Positions 44,323 to 53,336 of a stretch of DNA of 64,000 bases are shown in pieces. Source of the DNA: Microbacterium paraoxydans (GTDB taxonomy: Bacteria > Actinomycetota > Actinomycetes > Actinomycetales > Microbacteriaceae). Below the pieces are notes generated by a model that worked only from the letters and a program-made list of their open reading frames with translations, did not search any database and had not been told where the DNA came from. Position numbers and translations under genes: made by a program. Positions within the stretch are counted from its first letter, which is position 1; each line of letters begins with the position of its first letter. The stretch lies in NCBI RefSeq assembly GCF_019056515.1, contig NZ_CP064873.1, positions 1,550,001 through 1,614,000 on the forward strand, in the 5' to 3' direction.

Positions 44323-45294
44323 ATGGCGGGATCCGGAGCGCCATCGCGCGACGGCAAGCTGGTCGCCGCGCTCACCGCTGCGCAGCTCTACTACATGCAG
44401 GACAAGACCATGGAGGTCATCGCGCAGGAGCTCGGCACCTCGCGATCGTCCGTGTCGCGGCTGCTCAGCTTCGCGCGGGAGAGCGGCCTCGTCGACATCC
44501 GCATCAACTCGCCGCTGGAGCGCCTCGGGATGCTCGAGCAGCGCATCAGGGACCGGCACCGGGTGGTGGCGCACGTGGTGCCGATGGCCGAGATCGTCAG
44601 CGAGGTCGAACGTCTGGAGCGCGTCGCTCTGACCGCGGGACGACTCCTCTCGCAGTTCGTGGACTCGAACATGATCGTCGGCGTCGCGTGGGGATCGACG
44701 ATCAGCGCGGTCAGCCGCGGTCTCACCCAGAAGGAGACGCACAACACGACGTTCGTGCAGCTCAACGGCGCCGGGAACACCCAGACCAGCGGTGTGGAGT
44801 ACTCCAGCGACATCCTGCAGCGCTTCGGGAGCGCGTTCGGGGCGCAGGTGCAGCAGTTCCCGGTCCCCGCGTTCTTCGACGACCCCGCCACTCGCGAGGC
44901 GATGTGGCGTGAGCGCAGCACCCGGCGCGTCCTCGACCTGCAGGCGAAGATGGACATCGCCGTGTTCAGCCTCGGGTCCCCGGCCGCGGAGGTGCCCAGC
45001 CGGGTGTACGTCGGCGGCTACCTCGGTCGGGAGGACTACCGCAGTCTGCGGGAGGACCACGCGATCGGCGACGTGGCGACGGTCTTCTTCCGCGCCGACG
45101 GCTCCTGGCGCGACATCCGGCTCAATGCGCGGGCGACGGGGCCGGGCCTCGATCGGCTGCGGCGCGTGCCGAGGCGGGTCTGCGTCGTCTCCGGCGTGCC
45201 CAAGCTCGCGAGCCTGCGCGCGGCGATCGCGGCCGAGCTCATCACCGACGTGGTCCTGGACGAGGGGCTCGCGCGCCGGCTCGTCGAGGATTGA
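44323..45294 (+). CDS. SorC/DeoR-type sugar-binding transcriptional regulator
   Basis: A 323-residue regulator. The N-terminal helix-turn-helix (about 30-58) reads TMEVIAQELGTSRSSVSRLLSFARESGLVDIRI. The larger C-terminal domain is the SorC effector fold, which senses phosphorylated sugars or polyols (VGVAWGSTISAVSRGL is its phosphate-loop region). A strong GGAGAGGAGG ribosome site precedes the ATG. Position suggests glycerol-3-phosphate as effector and glpD-glpF-glpK as targets; this is inference. A palindromic operator lies just upstream. Confidence 0.88.
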   Translation: MAGSGAPSRDGKLVAALTAAQLYYMQDKTMEVIAQELGTSRSSVSRLLSFARESGLVDIRINSPLERLGMLEQRIRDRHRVVAHVVPMAEIVSEVERLERVALTAGRLLSQFVDSNMIVGVAWGSTISAVSRGLTQKETHNTTFVQLNGAGNTQTSGVEYSSDILQRFGSAFGAQVQQFPVPAFFDDPATREAMWRERSTRRVLDLQAKMDIAVFSLGSPAAEVPSRVYVGGYLGREDYRSLREDHAIGDVATVFFRADGSWRDIRLNARATGPGLDRLRRVPRRVCVVSGVPKLASLRAAIAAELITDVVLDEGLARRLVED

Positions 45295-45306
45295 GTCGCG
45301 TTCGCC

Positions 45307-46458
45307 TCACTCGCCTTCGATCGAGGACTGCGGTCCGGTCCGGAACTCCCGGATGAGGTGCTGGACCACGGCGCGGAGGTCGCCGTCCGTGGCGTCGGCG
45401 ACCGCGAGCTGACGGGCGTAGCTCGCTCCGCCGTCGAGGATCGTCGCGATGCTGCCGAACTCGCGCACGCACCCGAGCTCGACGGCGACCGGGGCCAGTT
45501 CCTCGATCTTCTCGGTCAGGTGCTCGCGCACGGGGCGCTGCGTGCCGATCGTGTCGACGATGACCCGGGCGTCCAGGCCGTATCGGGCCGCGCGCCACTT
45601 GTTCTCGCGGTGGAACCACGCGGGGAGGTCGGGCAGGGCGGCCCCTTCATCCAGGAGCCGGGAGAAGTGCTCGACGAGGACCTGCACGAGCGCGGCCACC
45701 GCGGCCATCTCGGAGAGCGTGGACAGGCCGTCGCACGCGCGGACCTCGATCGTGCCCCAGCGCGGGGCGGGACGGATGTCCCAGCGCACTTCCGTGGCAT
45801 CGGCCATGACACCGGTGCGGACCATGTCGTCCAGGTAGCGCTCGAACTCCGACCAGTCGCGCAGCGGCCAGGGAAGGCCCGCCGTGGGCAGCTGCTGGAA
45901 GACGAGAGCGCGATTGGAGGCGTACCCCGTGCGTTCCCCGGCCCAGAACGGGCTGGACGCCGACAGCGCCTGTAGGTGGGGGAGGTAGGCCGACAGCGCG
46001 TTGATGATGGGGAAGACCTTGCGCTGCTCGTCGACGCCCACGTGCACGTGGATGCCCCAGATCATCATGTTGCGCCCCCACCACTGGGTGCGCTCGATGA
46101 GGGTGTGGTAGCGGGTCTTGTCGGTCACCGACTGGTCGTACCACTGGGCGAACGGGTGGCTTCCGGCGGAGAGCAGCTCGATCCCTGCCGGATCGGTGGC
46201 CGACCGCACCGCTGCGATCGCGTTGGCGATGTCGTCGACGGCGTGGGCCACGGAGTCGCCGATCCCGCTGGTCACCTCGATGGTGTTGGTGAGGAGCTCG
46301 CCGGTGACGGTGTGGCGTTCATCCTCGCTCTCCGCCTCCAGCGCGGCGAGGAGCTCCGGCGCGCGACCGACGAGATCACCGGTCTCGGGATCGGCGAGCA
46401 TGATCTCCCACTCGAGACCGACGGTGGAGCGGGCCGAAGCGGCGAAGTCGAGCTGCAC
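45307..46458 (-). CDS. YbdK-type carboxylate-amine ligase (glutamate-cysteine ligase 2 family)
   Basis: A 383-residue ATP-dependent ligase of the GCS2/YbdK family. The N-terminal motif STVGLEWEIMLAD holds the metal-binding glutamates, with HPFAQW, IWGIHVHVGV and RACDGLSTLSEMAAV as later family blocks. YbdK proteins have weak glutamate-cysteine ligase activity; in actinobacteria, which use mycothiol, their true substrate is unclear. The GTG at 46458 fits the family start; no ATG exists close upstream. It converges with the SorC gene 12 bases away. Confidence 0.85.
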   Translation of the reverse strand: MQLDFAASARSTVGLEWEIMLADPETGDLVGRAPELLAALEAESEDERHTVTGELLTNTIEVTSGIGDSVAHAVDDIANAIAAVRSATDPAGIELLSAGSHPFAQWYDQSVTDKTRYHTLIERTQWWGRNMMIWGIHVHVGVDEQRKVFPIINALSAYLPHLQALSASSPFWAGERTGYASNRALVFQQLPTAGLPWPLRDWSEFERYLDDMVRTGVMADATEVRWDIRPAPRWGTIEVRACDGLSTLSEMAAVAALVQVLVEHFSRLLDEGAALPDLPAWFHRENKWRAARYGLDARVIVDTIGTQRPVREHLTEKIEELAPVAVELGCVREFGSIATILDGGASYARQLAVADATDGDLRAVVQHLIREFRTGPQSSIEGE

Positions 46459-46511
46459 GGGGACAGTCTGACACGGGGCTGGGCCTGCTCCGCAACGCCG
46501 TGTCGCCGGGT

Positions 46512-46541
46512 TTCGCACCCGGCGCACGCATCTGGCAGAAT
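46512..46541 (+). promoter_or_regulatory. Promoter of rpsP
   Basis: TTCGCA (46512-46517) and CAGAAT (46536-46541), 18 bases apart, precede rpsP with a leader of about 120 bases. The same TGGCAGAAT box occurs before rplS. Confidence 0.5.
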
Positions 46542-46666
46542 AGAGGGTCGGACGACGTGCTCGACCCTCTATCCAGCGCTCGTCCTCCTCATTTGAGCTT
46601 CCGCCGGGTGTGCACCCCACGCTCCAGGCGACCGGTTCGTTTCCTTCCACACCATTCAGGAGAATC

Positions 46667-47104
46667 GTGGCTGTCAAGATTCGTCTCAAGCGCATGGGCA
46701 AGATCCGCGCGCCGTACTACCGCATCGTCGTCGCCGACTCGCGCACCAAGCGCGACGGTCGCGTGATCGAGGAGATCGGCAAGTACCACCCCACCGAGGA
46801 GCCCTCGTTCATCGAGGTCGACTCCGAGCGTGCGCAGTACTGGCTCTCCGTCGGCGCGCAGCCGACCGAGCAGGTCACCGCCATCCTCAAGATCACCGGC
46901 GACTGGGGCACCTTCAAGGGCGACAAGGACGCGAAGTCCACCCTCAAGGTCGCCGGCGAGAAGGCTGCGTTCGAGGCCGACGCCTCGAAGAAGTCGGTCA
47001 TCAAGCCCAAGGCGGAGAAGAAGGAGGAGGCCCCCGCTGCGGAGGCCCCCGCCGCTGACGCCGACGCGGAGGCCGCTGAGGCTCCCGCCGCCGACGCCGA
47101 GTAA
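46667..47104 (+). CDS. rpsP: 30S ribosomal protein S16
   Basis: A 145-residue S16. The core (residues 1-85) has [25 protein letters not shown] and is followed by a Lys-rich segment and an Ala/Glu/Asp-rich tail of about 45 residues, common in actinobacterial S16 but absent from E. coli. The GTG start has an AGGAGAA ribosome site. It leads the conserved rpsP-khpA-rimM-trmD cluster. Confidence 0.96.
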   Translation: MAVKIRLKRMGKIRAPYYRIVVADSRTKRDGRVIEEIGKYHPTEEPSFIEVDSERAQYWLSVGAQPTEQVTAILKITGDWGTFKGDKDAKSTLKVAGEKAAFEADASKKSVIKPKAEKKEEAPAAEAPAADADAEAAEAPAADAE

Positions 47105-47110
47105 TCCATC

Positions 47111-47341
47111 GTGCTCGCCGCCGCGCTCGAACACATCGTCAAGGGGATCGTCGATCACCCCGAAGATGTGCGCATCCACGAATCCTCGTCGCCCCGTGGC
47201 GACCTGCTCGAGGTGCGTGTGCACCCCGACGACCGTGGACGCGTGATCGGGCGCGGCGGCCGCACGGCCAAGGCCCTGCGCACTCTCGTGAGCGCCCTCG
47301 CCGACGGGCGCCGCGTCCGCGTCGACGTCGCGGACGACTGA
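47111..47341 (+). CDS. khpA: KH-domain RNA-binding protein KhpA
   Basis: A 76-residue single KH domain. The RNA-binding loop is GRGG within RVIGRGGRTAKALRTLV (about residues 44-60). KhpA (YlqC) binds RNA with KhpB in Gram-positive bacteria and affects cell division or ribosome function. GTG start, six bases after rpsP; one base from rimM. Confidence 0.92.
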   Translation: MLAAALEHIVKGIVDHPEDVRIHESSSPRGDLLEVRVHPDDRGRVIGRGGRTAKALRTLVSALADGRRVRVDVADD

Positions 47342-47342
47342 C

Positions 47343-47939
47343 GTGGTGTCGCAGGACCGCATCCAGGGCCGTAACCAGCTGCGCGTCGGACGCCTGGTCA
47401 AGGCTCACGGGCTCAAGGGCGCCCTGAAGCTCGAGCTCTACACCGACAACCCGGAGCGGCGATTCGTCCCCGGGGCCACGTTCACGTTGCAGGTGCCCGA
47501 GGCATCTCCGTGGCACGGCAAGGAGATCGTCGTCCGCGAATACCGCGTGATGAACGGCAACCCCGTCGTCTTCTTCGAGGACGTGGACGACCGCAACGCG
47601 GCCGAGAGCCTCGTCCGCGCCATCCTCTGGATGGACCAGGACGAGGACGAGACCGAGGACAACGCCTGGTTCGACCACCAGCTCGTCGGTCTGGACGTGG
47701 TCCGCGACGAGACCGTCGTCGGCCGCGTGGTCCGCGTCGAACACCTGCCGGCGCAGGACCTCCTGATCGTGAAGCCGTCGACCGGCGGCACGGACGAGGT
47801 GATGGTCCCCTTCGTCGAGGCCATCGTCCCCACCGTCGACGTGGCGGCCGGCCGCGTCATCGTGACCCCGCCGGCCGGGCTCTTCGAGGAGCTTCCCGAG
47901 TCGGAGGACGGGACCGCCGCCTCCGACGGCGCCGAGTGA
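47343..47939 (+). CDS. rimM: Ribosome maturation factor RimM
   Basis: A 198-residue two-barrel protein that helps assemble the head of the 30S subunit through S19. The N-terminal RimM domain begins LRVGRLVKAHGLKGALKLELYTDNPERRF. The C-terminal PRC barrel (about 100-175) contains WFDHQLVGLDVV and ends in VIVTPPAGLFEE. GTG start one base after khpA; conserved placement before trmD. Confidence 0.94.
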   Translation: MVSQDRIQGRNQLRVGRLVKAHGLKGALKLELYTDNPERRFVPGATFTLQVPEASPWHGKEIVVREYRVMNGNPVVFFEDVDDRNAAESLVRAILWMDQDEDETEDNAWFDHQLVGLDVVRDETVVGRVVRVEHLPAQDLLIVKPSTGGTDEVMVPFVEAIVPTVDVAAGRVIVTPPAGLFEELPESEDGTAASDGAE

Positions 47940-47958
47940 CCGCTGATACGGTTCCCCC

Positions 47959-48663
47959 GTGCGCATCGACGTCGTCTCCATCTTCCCCTCGTACTTCGAC
48001 GGACTGACGCTCTCCCTGCTCGGCAAGGCGCGAGGCTCGGGTCTGCTCGACCTCCAGGTGCACGATCTGCGCGACTGGACGCACGACCGCCATCGCACCG
48101 TCGACGACACCCCGTACGGCGGGGGAGCCGGGATGGTCATGAAGCCGGAGCCCTGGGGCCTCGTCCTCGATGAGCTCACGGCGGACGCCACCCCCGCGCC
48201 GACCATCATCTTCCCCTCGCCGGCGGGCGAGGTGTTCACCCAGGCGACCGCGCGGGAGCTCGCGGGACGCGAGCACCTCGTGTTCGGTTGCGGGCGCTAC
48301 GAGGGCATCGACGAGCGCGTCTTCGAGTACGCCGCCGAGCGTGGCGAGGTGCGGCTGCTGAGCCTCGGCGACTACGTGCTCAACGGCGGCGAGGTGGCGA
48401 CGATGGCGATGATCGAGGCCATCGGTCGGCTGATCCCGGGCGTCGTCGGCAATCCGGAGAGCCTGGTGGAGGAGTCGCACGAGGACGGCCTCCTCGAGTA
48501 CCCGTCCTACACGAAGCCGTCGGTCTGGCGGGAGCGCGCCGTCCCCGACGTGCTCCTCAGCGGCAACCACGGCGCGATCGCGGCATGGCGGCGTGAGCAG
48601 CAGCTCGTCCGCACCCGCCTGCGACGCCCCGATCTGCTGCCGGACGCGCCGACCGACGGCTGA
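47959..48663 (+). CDS. trmD: tRNA (guanine(37)-N(1))-methyltransferase
   Basis: A 234-residue SPOUT (knotted) methyltransferase that makes m1G37 in tRNA and prevents frameshifting. Conserved motifs are [16 protein letters not shown] (about 50-65), [14 protein letters not shown] (about 108-121) and [13 protein letters not shown] (about 135-147), the SAM knot. The GTG lies six bases after TACGGT (47947-47952), so it may also be made from its own leaderless transcript. Confidence 0.95.
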   Translation: MRIDVVSIFPSYFDGLTLSLLGKARGSGLLDLQVHDLRDWTHDRHRTVDDTPYGGGAGMVMKPEPWGLVLDELTADATPAPTIIFPSPAGEVFTQATARELAGREHLVFGCGRYEGIDERVFEYAAERGEVRLLSLGDYVLNGGEVATMAMIEAIGRLIPGVVGNPESLVEESHEDGLLEYPSYTKPSVWRERAVPDVLLSGNHGAIAAWRREQQLVRTRLRRPDLLPDAPTDG

Positions 48664-48703
48664 CCCTGCCATCCGTCGCGACGAGTGCTGTTAGCGTCGA
48701 GTC

Positions 48704-49438
48704 ATGGTGGATGTGACACGCGCGCGATCGTTCGAGAGCATCGGCGAGGAGTACGACCGCTACCGGCCGGGGTTCCCGGAGCGCGCGGCCGACATCATCG
48801 TTCCGGACCGCGTGGCGACGGCGCTCGACCTCGGCGCCGGCACCGGGAAGTTCACGGGACTGCTCGTCGCGCGGGCGACGCAGGTGATCGCGATCGAGCC
48901 GTCCGCGCCGATGCTCGCCGTGCTCGCGCGCACGCTCCCGACGGTCGACGCGCGGCCGGGGACCGCGGAGAGCATCCCCGTTCCGGACGGCTCCGTCGAT
49001 GCCGTCAGCGTCGCGCAGGCGTTCCACTGGTTCGATCGGGACGCGGCGGCGGCTGAGATCGCCCGCACGCTCGTCCCTCACGGGACGCTCGGGCTGCTGT
49101 GGAATCGCGCCGACCCCGCCTGTGCCTGGGATCTCGCGTGCCACCGGGTGGCGCATCCCGCGGTCGGCGCGGACGACGACACCTCCGCGTCGGCGACAGA
49201 CCTTCCCGGTTTCGTCCTGGAGATCCACGAGGAGGTGCGCTGGACCGAGCGGATCACCCGCGAGGACTACCTCCGACGGTGGGGCACGGTGAGCAGCTTC
49301 CTCGTGGCGGACGAGGCGGAGCGCACGGCGATGGTGGCGGCCCTGGAGGCGGTGCTGGACGGCACGGACGAGACGCGGGGGAAGGCGGAGTTCGATCTGC
49401 CGCACCTCACCGACGTGTTCCGTTACCGCCGCGCATGA
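48704..49438 (+). CDS. Class I SAM-dependent methyltransferase
   Basis: A 244-residue methyltransferase. The SAM loop is ALDLGAGTGKFTGLL (about residues 41-55), with the acidic end of the next strand in VIAIEPSAPML. The fold ends near residue 130, followed by a C-terminal domain of the methyltransferase type 11 group. Substrate unknown. TAGCGT (48692-48697) ends six bases before the ATG. The stop overlaps the start of the DNA glycosylase gene (ATGA). Confidence 0.85.
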   Translation: MVDVTRARSFESIGEEYDRYRPGFPERAADIIVPDRVATALDLGAGTGKFTGLLVARATQVIAIEPSAPMLAVLARTLPTVDARPGTAESIPVPDGSVDAVSVAQAFHWFDRDAAAAEIARTLVPHGTLGLLWNRADPACAWDLACHRVAHPAVGADDDTSASATDLPGFVLEIHEEVRWTERITREDYLRRWGTVSSFLVADEAERTAMVAALEAVLDGTDETRGKAEFDLPHLTDVFRYRRA

Positions 49439-49917
49439 GGATCTGGTCGCTGCATCCGGAGTACCTCGACCGTCAGGGGCTCGTCGCCTGCTGGCGGGAG
49501 ACCCTCCTCGCTCAGGCGGTGCTCGCCGACGCCACGAAGGGGTATCAGCGACACCCGCAGCTCGAGCGCTTCCGGGCGACGGCCGATCCCGTGGCCACGG
49601 TGGGTGCGTACCTGGTGGGCGTCGCCGATGAGGCGGACGAGCGCGGCTACCGTTTCGACCGCACGCGTATCCGGCGCGCGGAGTCGGCGGCGCCGTCGAT
49701 CCCGGTCACCACGGGTCAGCTGGCAAGCGAGTGGGCGCATCTGCGGGCGAAGCTCGCCGAGCGCAGCCCGGACGTGCTCCGTCGGCACGGGTCGGTGGAG
49801 CTGCCGAAGGCGCACCCGCTGTTCGTCGTCGTGCCCGGGCCGGTCGCGCCCTGGGAGCGCGCCGACCCCGCGACCGGAGTCAGTCGACGCCGAGGAACGA
49901 GCGATCCGTCAGGATGA
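49435..49917 (+). CDS. Pyrimidine dimer DNA glycosylase / endonuclease V family protein
   Basis: A 160-residue protein of the Pyr_excise family, named after T4 endonuclease V, which starts repair of UV-induced pyrimidine dimers. RIWSLHPEYLDRQGLVACWRE and KGYQRHPQLERF (about residues 39-50) are the family blocks. Activity of the chromosomal short members is little tested. It is translationally coupled to the methyltransferase gene, and its last 38 bases overlap the 3' end of map on the other strand. Confidence 0.75.
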   Translation: MRIWSLHPEYLDRQGLVACWRETLLAQAVLADATKGYQRHPQLERFRATADPVATVGAYLVGVADEADERGYRFDRTRIRRAESAAPSIPVTTGQLASEWAHLRAKLAERSPDVLRRHGSVELPKAHPLFVVVPGPVAPWERADPATGVSRRRGTSDPSG

Positions 49918-50662
49918 TCGGTCCGTCCTCGGTGATGGCGATGGTGTGCTCGGAGTGCGCGCCGCGGGAGCCGTCCGCGCTCCGCAGCGTCCAGCCGTCG
50001 GGGTCGGTGATCAGCTCGTCCGTCGTCGCGAGGAACCAGGGCTCCAGGGCGAGCACGAGGCCGGCGCGGAGCGGGAAACCGCGTCCTGCGCGGCCGTCGT
50101 TCGCCACATGAGGGTCGCCGTGCATCGTGCGGCCGACGCCATGGCCCCCGAAGTCGGTGTTGATGGAGTAGCCCTCGCCGTGCGCGACGTCGGCGATCGC
50201 GGCGGAGATGTCGCCGATGCGCTTGCCGACCACCGAGGTCTCGATCGCGGCGGCCAGCGCGCGTTCCGTGGTGTCGATGAGACGGAGGTCCTCGTCCCGC
50301 GGCGTACCCACGACGAAGGAGACCGCGGAGTCGGCGACCCAGCCGTCGACCGAGACGGCGAAGTCCAGGGTGACGAGGTCGCCGTCCCGGAGCGCGTAGT
50401 CATACGGGAGGCCGTGCAGCACGGCGTCGTTCACCGAGGTGCAGATGACCTTGCCAAAGGGGCTCGCCCCGAATGACGGGTGGTAGTCGATGTAGCAGGA
50501 CTCGGCGCCGGCCTTGCGGATCATGTCATGGGCCCGGCGGTCGATCGCCAGGAGGTTGGTGCCGACCTTCGTCTCGTCGCGCAGGGTCGCCAGCGTCTCG
50601 GCGACGAACCGGCCTGCCGCGCGCATCTCATCGATCTCGGCAGGGGTGCGCAGTTCGATCAT
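49880..50662 (-). CDS. map: Methionine aminopeptidase, type I
   Basis: A 260-residue dimetal enzyme that removes initiator methionine. The five ligands fall in LVTLDFAVSVDGWVADSA (two Asp), GHGVGRTMHGDPH (His), LALEPWF (Glu) and SEHTIAITEDG (Glu). No N-terminal zinc-finger or SH3 extension is present, so it is the short type Ia form. The ATG at 50662 follows GAGGACACTG. The 3' end overlaps the repair gene by 38 bases. Confidence 0.95.
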   Translation of the reverse strand: MIELRTPAEIDEMRAAGRFVAETLATLRDETKVGTNLLAIDRRAHDMIRKAGAESCYIDYHPSFGASPFGKVICTSVNDAVLHGLPYDYALRDGDLVTLDFAVSVDGWVADSAVSFVVGTPRDEDLRLIDTTERALAAAIETSVVGKRIGDISAAIADVAHGEGYSINTDFGGHGVGRTMHGDPHVANDGRAGRGFPLRAGLVLALEPWFLATTDELITDPDGWTLRSADGSRGAHSEHTIAITEDGPIILTDRSFLGVD

Positions 50663-50770
50663 CAGTGTCCTCTCGTCGTCTCCATTCTCCCTGATCGGAT
50701 GGGTGCCCGGCGCCTGCCGCTCTCAGCGAACACCCGTGACGCGCGGGCGCGGTCGCCGTAGCATCGGAGC

Positions 50771-51259
50771 ATGTGGATCCGACAGGCCTTCTTCCGCTGG
50801 CTGCTGCCGTCGGCGTTCCTCCTGCCGCTGTGGCTGCTCATCGGCTGGGCCGTCTTCCAGGGCGGCTGGTCGATCCTCTGGGTGCTGCTCATCGCGATGC
50901 CCTCGGTGTTCCTGGGGCAGCTCCTGCTCACGCTGCTGACCCGCTCCCGCCCGTCGGTCCGCGCCGAGCGTGCCGTCTCGTGGTGGGACGTCGCCGGGTT
51001 CGGTCTCTGGCACGCGCTCACGATCGCGGTCGGCTTCTTCATCGACGGGGCGTTCGGCTGGCTCCTCGCGGCCGCCATCGTCGTGGGCATCGCCCTGGTC
51101 TGGCTGCAGCTGTGGCAGCTCTGGAACGAGGCGCGGGGGAGTGGGACGCGCATCCGCGAGACCATCTCCTGGTCGACGATGACGCCGCCGCGCACCGAGA
51201 GCCCGCAGACGAGCGTGCACGAGGTGATCGTGGTGCGGGAGACCGACGACCGGCTCTGA
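50771..51259 (+). CDS. Hypothetical membrane protein, 162 residues
   Basis: Four hydrophobic segments (about residues 9-30, 36-56, 75-93 and 95-115) with the pattern of a small integral membrane protein. It ends in a polar tail of about 45 residues that is probably cytoplasmic. The sequence is Trp-rich (WLLPSAFLLPLWLLIGW, WDVAGFGLWHAL). The family appears restricted to this group of actinobacteria, but function is unknown. TAGCAT (50759-50764) ends six bases before the ATG, a clear leaderless arrangement. Confidence 0.75.
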   Translation: MWIRQAFFRWLLPSAFLLPLWLLIGWAVFQGGWSILWVLLIAMPSVFLGQLLLTLLTRSRPSVRAERAVSWWDVAGFGLWHALTIAVGFFIDGAFGWLLAAAIVVGIALVWLQLWQLWNEARGSGTRIRETISWSTMTPPRTESPQTSVHEVIVVRETDDRL

Positions 51260-51268
51260 CCCGCCGTT

Positions 51269-51297
51269 TTGGCCGGGCCTGTCATCCGTGGCAGAAT
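51269..51297 (+). promoter_or_regulatory. Promoter of rplS
   Basis: TTGGCC (51269-51274) and CAGAAT (51292-51297) with a 17-base spacer, giving a leader of about 125 bases. The GTGGCAGAAT context matches the rpsP promoter. Confidence 0.55.
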
Positions 51298-51428
51298 GGT
51301 TCTTTGTGCCGTGACCGGCTCTGCCCCAGGGGAGCCCGCGGACGCGTCAGCGCCGTTCGGCACACTCCCATTCTTGTTCCTTCCTAATCCGTGCATCCGA
51401 CCTGAGGCGAGTGCAGAGAGAGACGATC

Positions 51429-51779
51429 ATGCAGATCCTCGACGCCGTCGACGCGGCTTCGCTCCGTTCCGACATCCCCGAGTTCTTCCCCGGTGACACC
51501 GTCAAGGTGCACGTCAACATCACCGAGGGCAACCGCTCCCGTATCCAGGTCTTCCAGGGCGTCGTCATCGGCCGCCAGGGTGACAGCGTCCGCGAGACCT
51601 TCACCGTCCGGAAGATCAGCTTCCAGGTGGGTGTCGAGCGTACCTTCCCCGTGCACTCCCCGGTGATCGACCACATCGAGGTCGTCACCCGCGGTGACGT
51701 GCGTCGCGCCAAGCTCTACTACCTGCGCGAGCTCCGCGGCAAGAAGGCGAAGATCAAGGAGAAGCGCGTCAACAACTGA
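51429..51779 (+). CDS. rplS: 50S ribosomal protein L19
   Basis: A 116-residue L19 with [31 protein letters not shown] and [18 protein letters not shown] as family blocks. [13 protein letters not shown] at 51429 is the standard start; six extra in-frame codons upstream lack support. Strong terminator 17 bases after the stop. Confidence 0.96.
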   Translation: MQILDAVDAASLRSDIPEFFPGDTVKVHVNITEGNRSRIQVFQGVVIGRQGDSVRETFTVRKISFQVGVERTFPVHSPVIDHIEVVTRGDVRRAKLYYLRELRGKKAKIKEKRVNN

Positions 51780-51795
51780 CGCGAAGCTTCTTCAC

Positions 51796-51826
51796 AGCAC
51801 CCCGGGACACGATGTCCCGGGGTGCT
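51796..51826 (+). terminator. Rho-independent terminator of rplS
   Basis: AGCACCCCGGGACA (51796-51809) pairs perfectly with TGTCCCGGGGTGCT (51813-51826) around a 3-base loop, followed by TTCGTTCT. Confidence 0.88.
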
Positions 51827-51898
51827 TTCGTTCTGTCCCCGGTGTGCGAACCTTGTTACTGCCGTGCGCTCACGGTGCACTCTTCGAGAAGGAACCAG

Positions 51899-52624
51899 AT
51901 GACTGACTCTCCGTCCGCACGCCCGACACGACGGCGGCGCGGGTTCCTGGTCTTCCTCCGAGACGTGCTGGTCATCGTCGTCATCGCCGCGCTGGTGTCC
52001 TTCGTCATCAAGACGTTCGTCGTGCGCTCGTTCTACATCCCCTCGGCCTCCATGGAGCGGACGCTGCTGATCGACGACCGCATCCTCGTCGACGAGCTCA
52101 CCCCGCGGTGGACCGGCTACGAGCGCGGCGACATCGTCGTCTTCAAGGATCCGGGCGGGTGGCTCGACCCGATGCCGCAGGCGCCGGCACAGCCGCCGCT
52201 GGTCAAGGCCGTCGACTGGGTTCTCACCTTCGTGGGCATCTCGGCGACCGACACCCAGGACCACCTCGTCAAGCGCGTGATCGGGGTCGAGGGCGACCAC
52301 GTGGTGTGCTGCAACGCGCTGGGGCAGATCACGATCAACGGCGCCCCGATCGACGAGCTGAGCTACCTGAACCTCCCCGAGGGGGACACCGCGGCCTCCA
52401 ACGAGCCGTTCGACGTCGTCGTGCCGGAGGACTCCGTATGGCTCCTCGGCGACAACCGGGACCGCTCCCGTGACGCCCGCGCACACCAGGAGCTGCCCAG
52501 CGGCGGTTTCGTCCCCGTCTCCAACATCGTGGGCAAGGCGTTCCTGACGACCTGGCCGCTCGACCGATTCGGACCGATCGACGGCCACCACGACATCTTC
52601 ACCGGAGTGCCGGACCCCGAATGA
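51899..52624 (+). CDS. lepB: Signal peptidase I
   Basis: A 241-residue type I signal peptidase that cleaves exported preproteins. One membrane segment (about residues 20-38) follows a basic N-terminus. The catalytic serine is S51 in YIPSASMERTL and the general-base lysine is K125 in VKRVIGVEGD. GDNRDRSRDAR near the C-terminus is the conserved box E. GAGAAGGAACC precedes the ATG. The stop overlaps the rnhB start (ATGA). Confidence 0.95.
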   Translation: MTDSPSARPTRRRRGFLVFLRDVLVIVVIAALVSFVIKTFVVRSFYIPSASMERTLLIDDRILVDELTPRWTGYERGDIVVFKDPGGWLDPMPQAPAQPPLVKAVDWVLTFVGISATDTQDHLVKRVIGVEGDHVVCCNALGQITINGAPIDELSYLNLPEGDTAASNEPFDVVVPEDSVWLLGDNRDRSRDARAHQELPSGGFVPVSNIVGKAFLTTWPLDRFGPIDGHHDIFTGVPDPE

Positions 52625-53280
52625 CCGTCATCACGCCTCGACTGACCCTGGAACGGAAGCTCCTGGGGGAGTGCGACCTCATCATCGCCCTCGATGAGGT
52701 CGGTCGCGGCGCACTGGCGGGACCGGTGGCCGTCGGAGCAGCGGTGATGGACGCCCAGGGCGCCCGCCGCCGGGTTCCGGACGGCCTGCGCGACTCGAAG
52801 CTGGTCCCCGAGCGCCGGCGCCCGGATGTGGCCGCCCGCGCCGCCGCCTGGGTGCAGGCCTCGGCCGTCGGCTGGGCGACCGCGGCGGAGGTCGACGAGG
52901 TCGGGATCATGCGGGCCCTGGGTCTCGCCGCCTCGCGAGCCGTGGAGGCGGTGGTCGCTCAGGGCGCGACGGTGGAGAACGCCCTGGTCCTGCTCGACGG
53001 CAATCACGACTACGTCTCGCGTGTGCATCCGGTGCCGCTGCGGGTGCGCCCCGTCATCAAGGCCGACCGCGACTGCGCCTCGGTGTCCGCGGCGTCGGTG
53101 ATTGCGAAGGTCGCGAGAGACGGTCACATGGCGGAGCTGCACGAGGGTCACCGTGACTACCAGTGGGATCGCAACAAGGGGTACGCGAGCCCGGAGCACC
53201 GGGAGGCCATCCGCTCGTTCGGGCTCTCCCCGTTCCACCGGTCCTCGTGGGCGATCGCCGACGCGCCGACGCTGTTCTGA
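52621..53280 (+). CDS. rnhB: Ribonuclease HII
   Basis: A 219-residue enzyme that cuts the RNA strand of RNA-DNA hybrids and removes misincorporated ribonucleotides. The acidic residues are D and E in ALDEVGRG (about 24-31), D in LLDGNHDY and D in KADRDCASVSAASVIAKVARD. Length is normal. Coupled to lepB by a four-base overlap. Confidence 0.95.
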   Translation: MTVITPRLTLERKLLGECDLIIALDEVGRGALAGPVAVGAAVMDAQGARRRVPDGLRDSKLVPERRRPDVAARAAAWVQASAVGWATAAEVDEVGIMRALGLAASRAVEAVVAQGATVENALVLLDGNHDYVSRVHPVPLRVRPVIKADRDCASVSAASVIAKVARDGHMAELHEGHRDYQWDRNKGYASPEHREAIRSFGLSPFHRSSWAIADAPTLF

Positions 53281-53336
53281 GAGGCCGCGCCCGGGATGCC
53301 GCGACCGGCGCCGGACGACCATAGGATGGACTCATC

